A DNA stretch of 64,000 nt from Rhodobiaceae bacterium (GTDB lineage Bacteria > Pseudomonadota > Alphaproteobacteria > Rhizobiales > Tepidamorphaceae): positions 80,103-144,102 of the forward strand of contig JACKJR010000006.1 of NCBI GenBank assembly GCA_020637855.1, in the 5' to 3' direction. The notes beneath the pieces are model-generated. The model saw only the letters and a program-made list of their open reading frames with translations. It was not told the origin of the DNA and ran no database searches. Made by a program: the position numbers and the translations under genes. Positions 62,671 to 64,000 of this stretch are shown piece by piece; position 1 is the first letter of the stretch, and the number at the start of each line of letters is the position of its first letter.

Positions 62671-64000
62671 ATGTCTTGGCGAGCATCTCGATTGGACCTG
62701 TCCTTTATCCTGATCCAGACCCTGAACGGGCTTGCCTCGGCCTCTGCGCTGTTCATTGCGGCCTGCGGGCTGACGATCATTTTCGGCGTCACCCGCATCG
62801 TCAATTTCGCTCACGGCTCGTTTTACATGCTCGGCGCCTATCTCGCCGTGACGCTGACGCAAAGCTTCATGGACGCCTGGTATGGCGGCATGTCCTTCTG
62901 GGCGGGCATCGTCGCGGCAGCCCTTGGTGCGGGTGTCATCGGCGCGGCGATGGAAGTGCTGCTGCTCAGGCGCATCTACAAGGCGCCGGAACTGTTCCAG
63001 CTGCTTGCCACTTTCGCCGTGGTGCTGATCGTTCAGGACGCGGTGATCTACCTGTTCGGGCCACAGGACATTCTCGGTCCCCGCGCGCCGGGCTTGCGCG
63101 GCGCGGTGATGATCGCCGGCGAACGCTTCCCGTCTTACGAACTTTTGCTGGTCGCTGCCGGTCCTGTCGTGCTCGGCGCGATCTGGCTCTTGTTCAACAA
63201 GACCCGCTTCGGCGTGCTGGTACGTGCCGCGACCCATGACAGGACGATGCTGTCGGCGCTCGGCGTCAACCAGTCGCTGCTGTTTACCGGCACCGTGTTC
63301 CTCGGCTGCGCGCTGGCGGGGTTGGGCGGCGCGCTGGAAATCCCCAAGGCGCCTGCCAACTCGCACATGGACGTCAACATCATCGCCGAGGCATTTGTCG
63401 TCACGGTGATCGGCGGCATGGGTTCGGTGACCGGCGCCTTCCTCGCGGCTGTCCTCATCGGCCTGCTTCAGGCTTTCGGCATTCTGATCTTTCCCAAGAT
63501 CACGCTGGTGCTGGTCTTCCTTGTCATGGCGGTGGTGCTCATTGTGCGTCCGTGGGGGCTGCTTGGAACGCCGGAGCCGGAATTGCGCGGCGAGGCGGCG
63601 CTGATGGTGCCGCTGCGCCGCTGGGACCGGACGATGACGCTGGCTACACTCGGCGTGCTTGTGGCGCTTTCGCTGTTCCCGCTCGTAGCGGATGAATTCG
63701 CACTGAAGCTCGGCATTGAGGTGATGGTCTTCGCGCTGTTCGCGCTGTCGCTCAACCTGCTGCTCGGCCATGGCGGCGTCATCAGCTTCGGCCACGCGGC
63801 GTGGTTCGGTATTGGCGCCTATGCCTCCGCCCTCGTTCTGCGCCATGCCGGCGCGCCGATGGAACTGGCATTGCTGGCGGCCCCCATCGGCGCGGGGTTG
63901 TGCGCCTTCGCAGCCGGCTGGTTCATCGTCCGCCTGTCCGGTGTCTACCTCGCCATGCTGACACTTGCCGTGGCGCAACTTGCCTATGCGATTGCCTTCC
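62671..64000 (+). CDS. Branched-chain amino-acid ABC transporter fused permease LivH-LivM (3' end outside window)
   Basis: Membrane part of the Liv-type importer, in which the LivH-like and LivM-like permeases are joined in one chain. The first part has TLNGLASASALFIAACGLTIIFGVTRIVNFAHG and ends around residue 300. The second part starts with LGIEVMVFALFALSLNLLLGHGGVISFGHAAWFG. No stop occurs up to the last base. The ATG at 62671 touches the terminator and has no free ribosome site; the TTG at 62692, starting DLSFILIQTLNG, fits family alignments and may be the true start. Confidence 0.88.
   Translation, partial: MSWRASRLDLSFILIQTLNGLASASALFIAACGLTIIFGVTRIVNFAHGSFYMLGAYLAVTLTQSFMDAWYGGMSFWAGIVAAALGAGVIGAAMEVLLLRRIYKAPELFQLLATFAVVLIVQDAVIYLFGPQDILGPRAPGLRGAVMIAGERFPSYELLLVAAGPVVLGAIWLLFNKTRFGVLVRAATHDRTMLSALGVNQSLLFTGTVFLGCALAGLGGALEIPKAPANSHMDVNIIAEAFVVTVIGGMGSVTGAFLAAVLIGLLQAFGILIFPKITLVLVFLVMAVVLIVRPWGLLGTPEPELRGEAALMVPLRRWDRTMTLATLGVLVALSLFPLVADEFALKLGIEVMVFALFALSLNLLLGHGGVISFGHAAWFGIGAYASALVLRHAGAPMELALLAAPIGAGLCAFAAGWFIVRLSGVYLAMLTLAVAQLAYAIAF

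Noticed and set aside
62569..63978. Long minus-strand open frame opposite the Liv permease
   Set aside because: The plus strand encodes clear LivH and LivM sequence. The antisense product is a charged, His- and Gln-rich chain without domains.

Overview
The window is a GC-rich chromosomal segment of an alphaproteobacterium, most likely a member of the Hyphomicrobiales (Rhizobiales) near Phyllobacteriaceae or Brucellaceae. This is inferred from gene content and gene order: rpmH-rnpA-yidC-engB, an SRP RNA just ahead of dnaX-ybaB-recR, a CycM-type membrane cytochrome c beside kdsB and pheA, cpaF-tadB-tadC with a convergent tadD, and a repeated palindromic element of a type common in rhizobial intergenic DNA. 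No phage, insertion sequence, plasmid gene, CRISPR array or rRNA was seen.

Layout. Bases 1-5.0 kb hold the end of a Flp (Tad) pilus operon, a 0.5-kb island of tandem and inverted repeats, and a TadD lipoprotein. From 5.1 to 7.9 kb lie an M17 aminopeptidase, a short MarR regulator and an NlpC/P60 hydrolase. From 7.9 to 18.0 kb, eight tightly packed minus-strand genes form a Yej-type peptide importer (two binding proteins, two permeases, a double ATPase) that also carries a cation-efflux gene, a Nudix hydrolase and a hydroxyacid reductase. From 18.1 to 27.3 kb come CycM, kdsB, pheA, nudC, the SRP RNA, dnaX-ybaB-recR, a c'-type cytochrome and rmuC. From 27.4 to 34 kb are UDP-sulfoquinovose synthase, a divergent HisD-family paralogue with altered zinc ligands, MprF and an orphan PotD-like binding protein. 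From 34 to 37.1 kb is engB-yidC-rnpA-rpmH with a recognisable promoter. From 37.5 to 41.3 kb are a TVP38-family membrane protein, a flavin disulfide reductase and an orphan sensor kinase, followed by tRNA-Arg(ACG).

The rest is more accessory in character. It contains a LysR-controlled set (NTF2-like, PPOX, YHS) beside the tRNA, a pentapeptide-repeat protein and a CoA-transferase. The glutathione-dependent formaldehyde pathway (fghA and adhC) is split by a BCCT transporter, a stress protein and other genes. Next come a DXR-like (DRL-type) oxidoreductase, a GT9 heptosyltransferase, a TAXI-TRAP transporter with its own universal stress protein, an FAD amine oxidase, and a branched-chain amino-acid ABC system whose fused permease runs off the right edge.

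Themes: many solute importers (Yej, PotD-like, BCCT, TRAP-TAXI, Liv), two of which have a strong terminator between the binding-protein gene and the permease gene; membrane-lipid head-group enzymes (sqdB, mprF) side by side; and C1 detoxification. No clearly new system is evident. The best candidates for follow-up are the extended yej operon, the HisD paralogue beside sqdB, the DRL-like gene, and the tRNA-adjacent LysR/NTF2/PPOX/YHS set. All functions are read from sequence motifs by eye; no searches were run.
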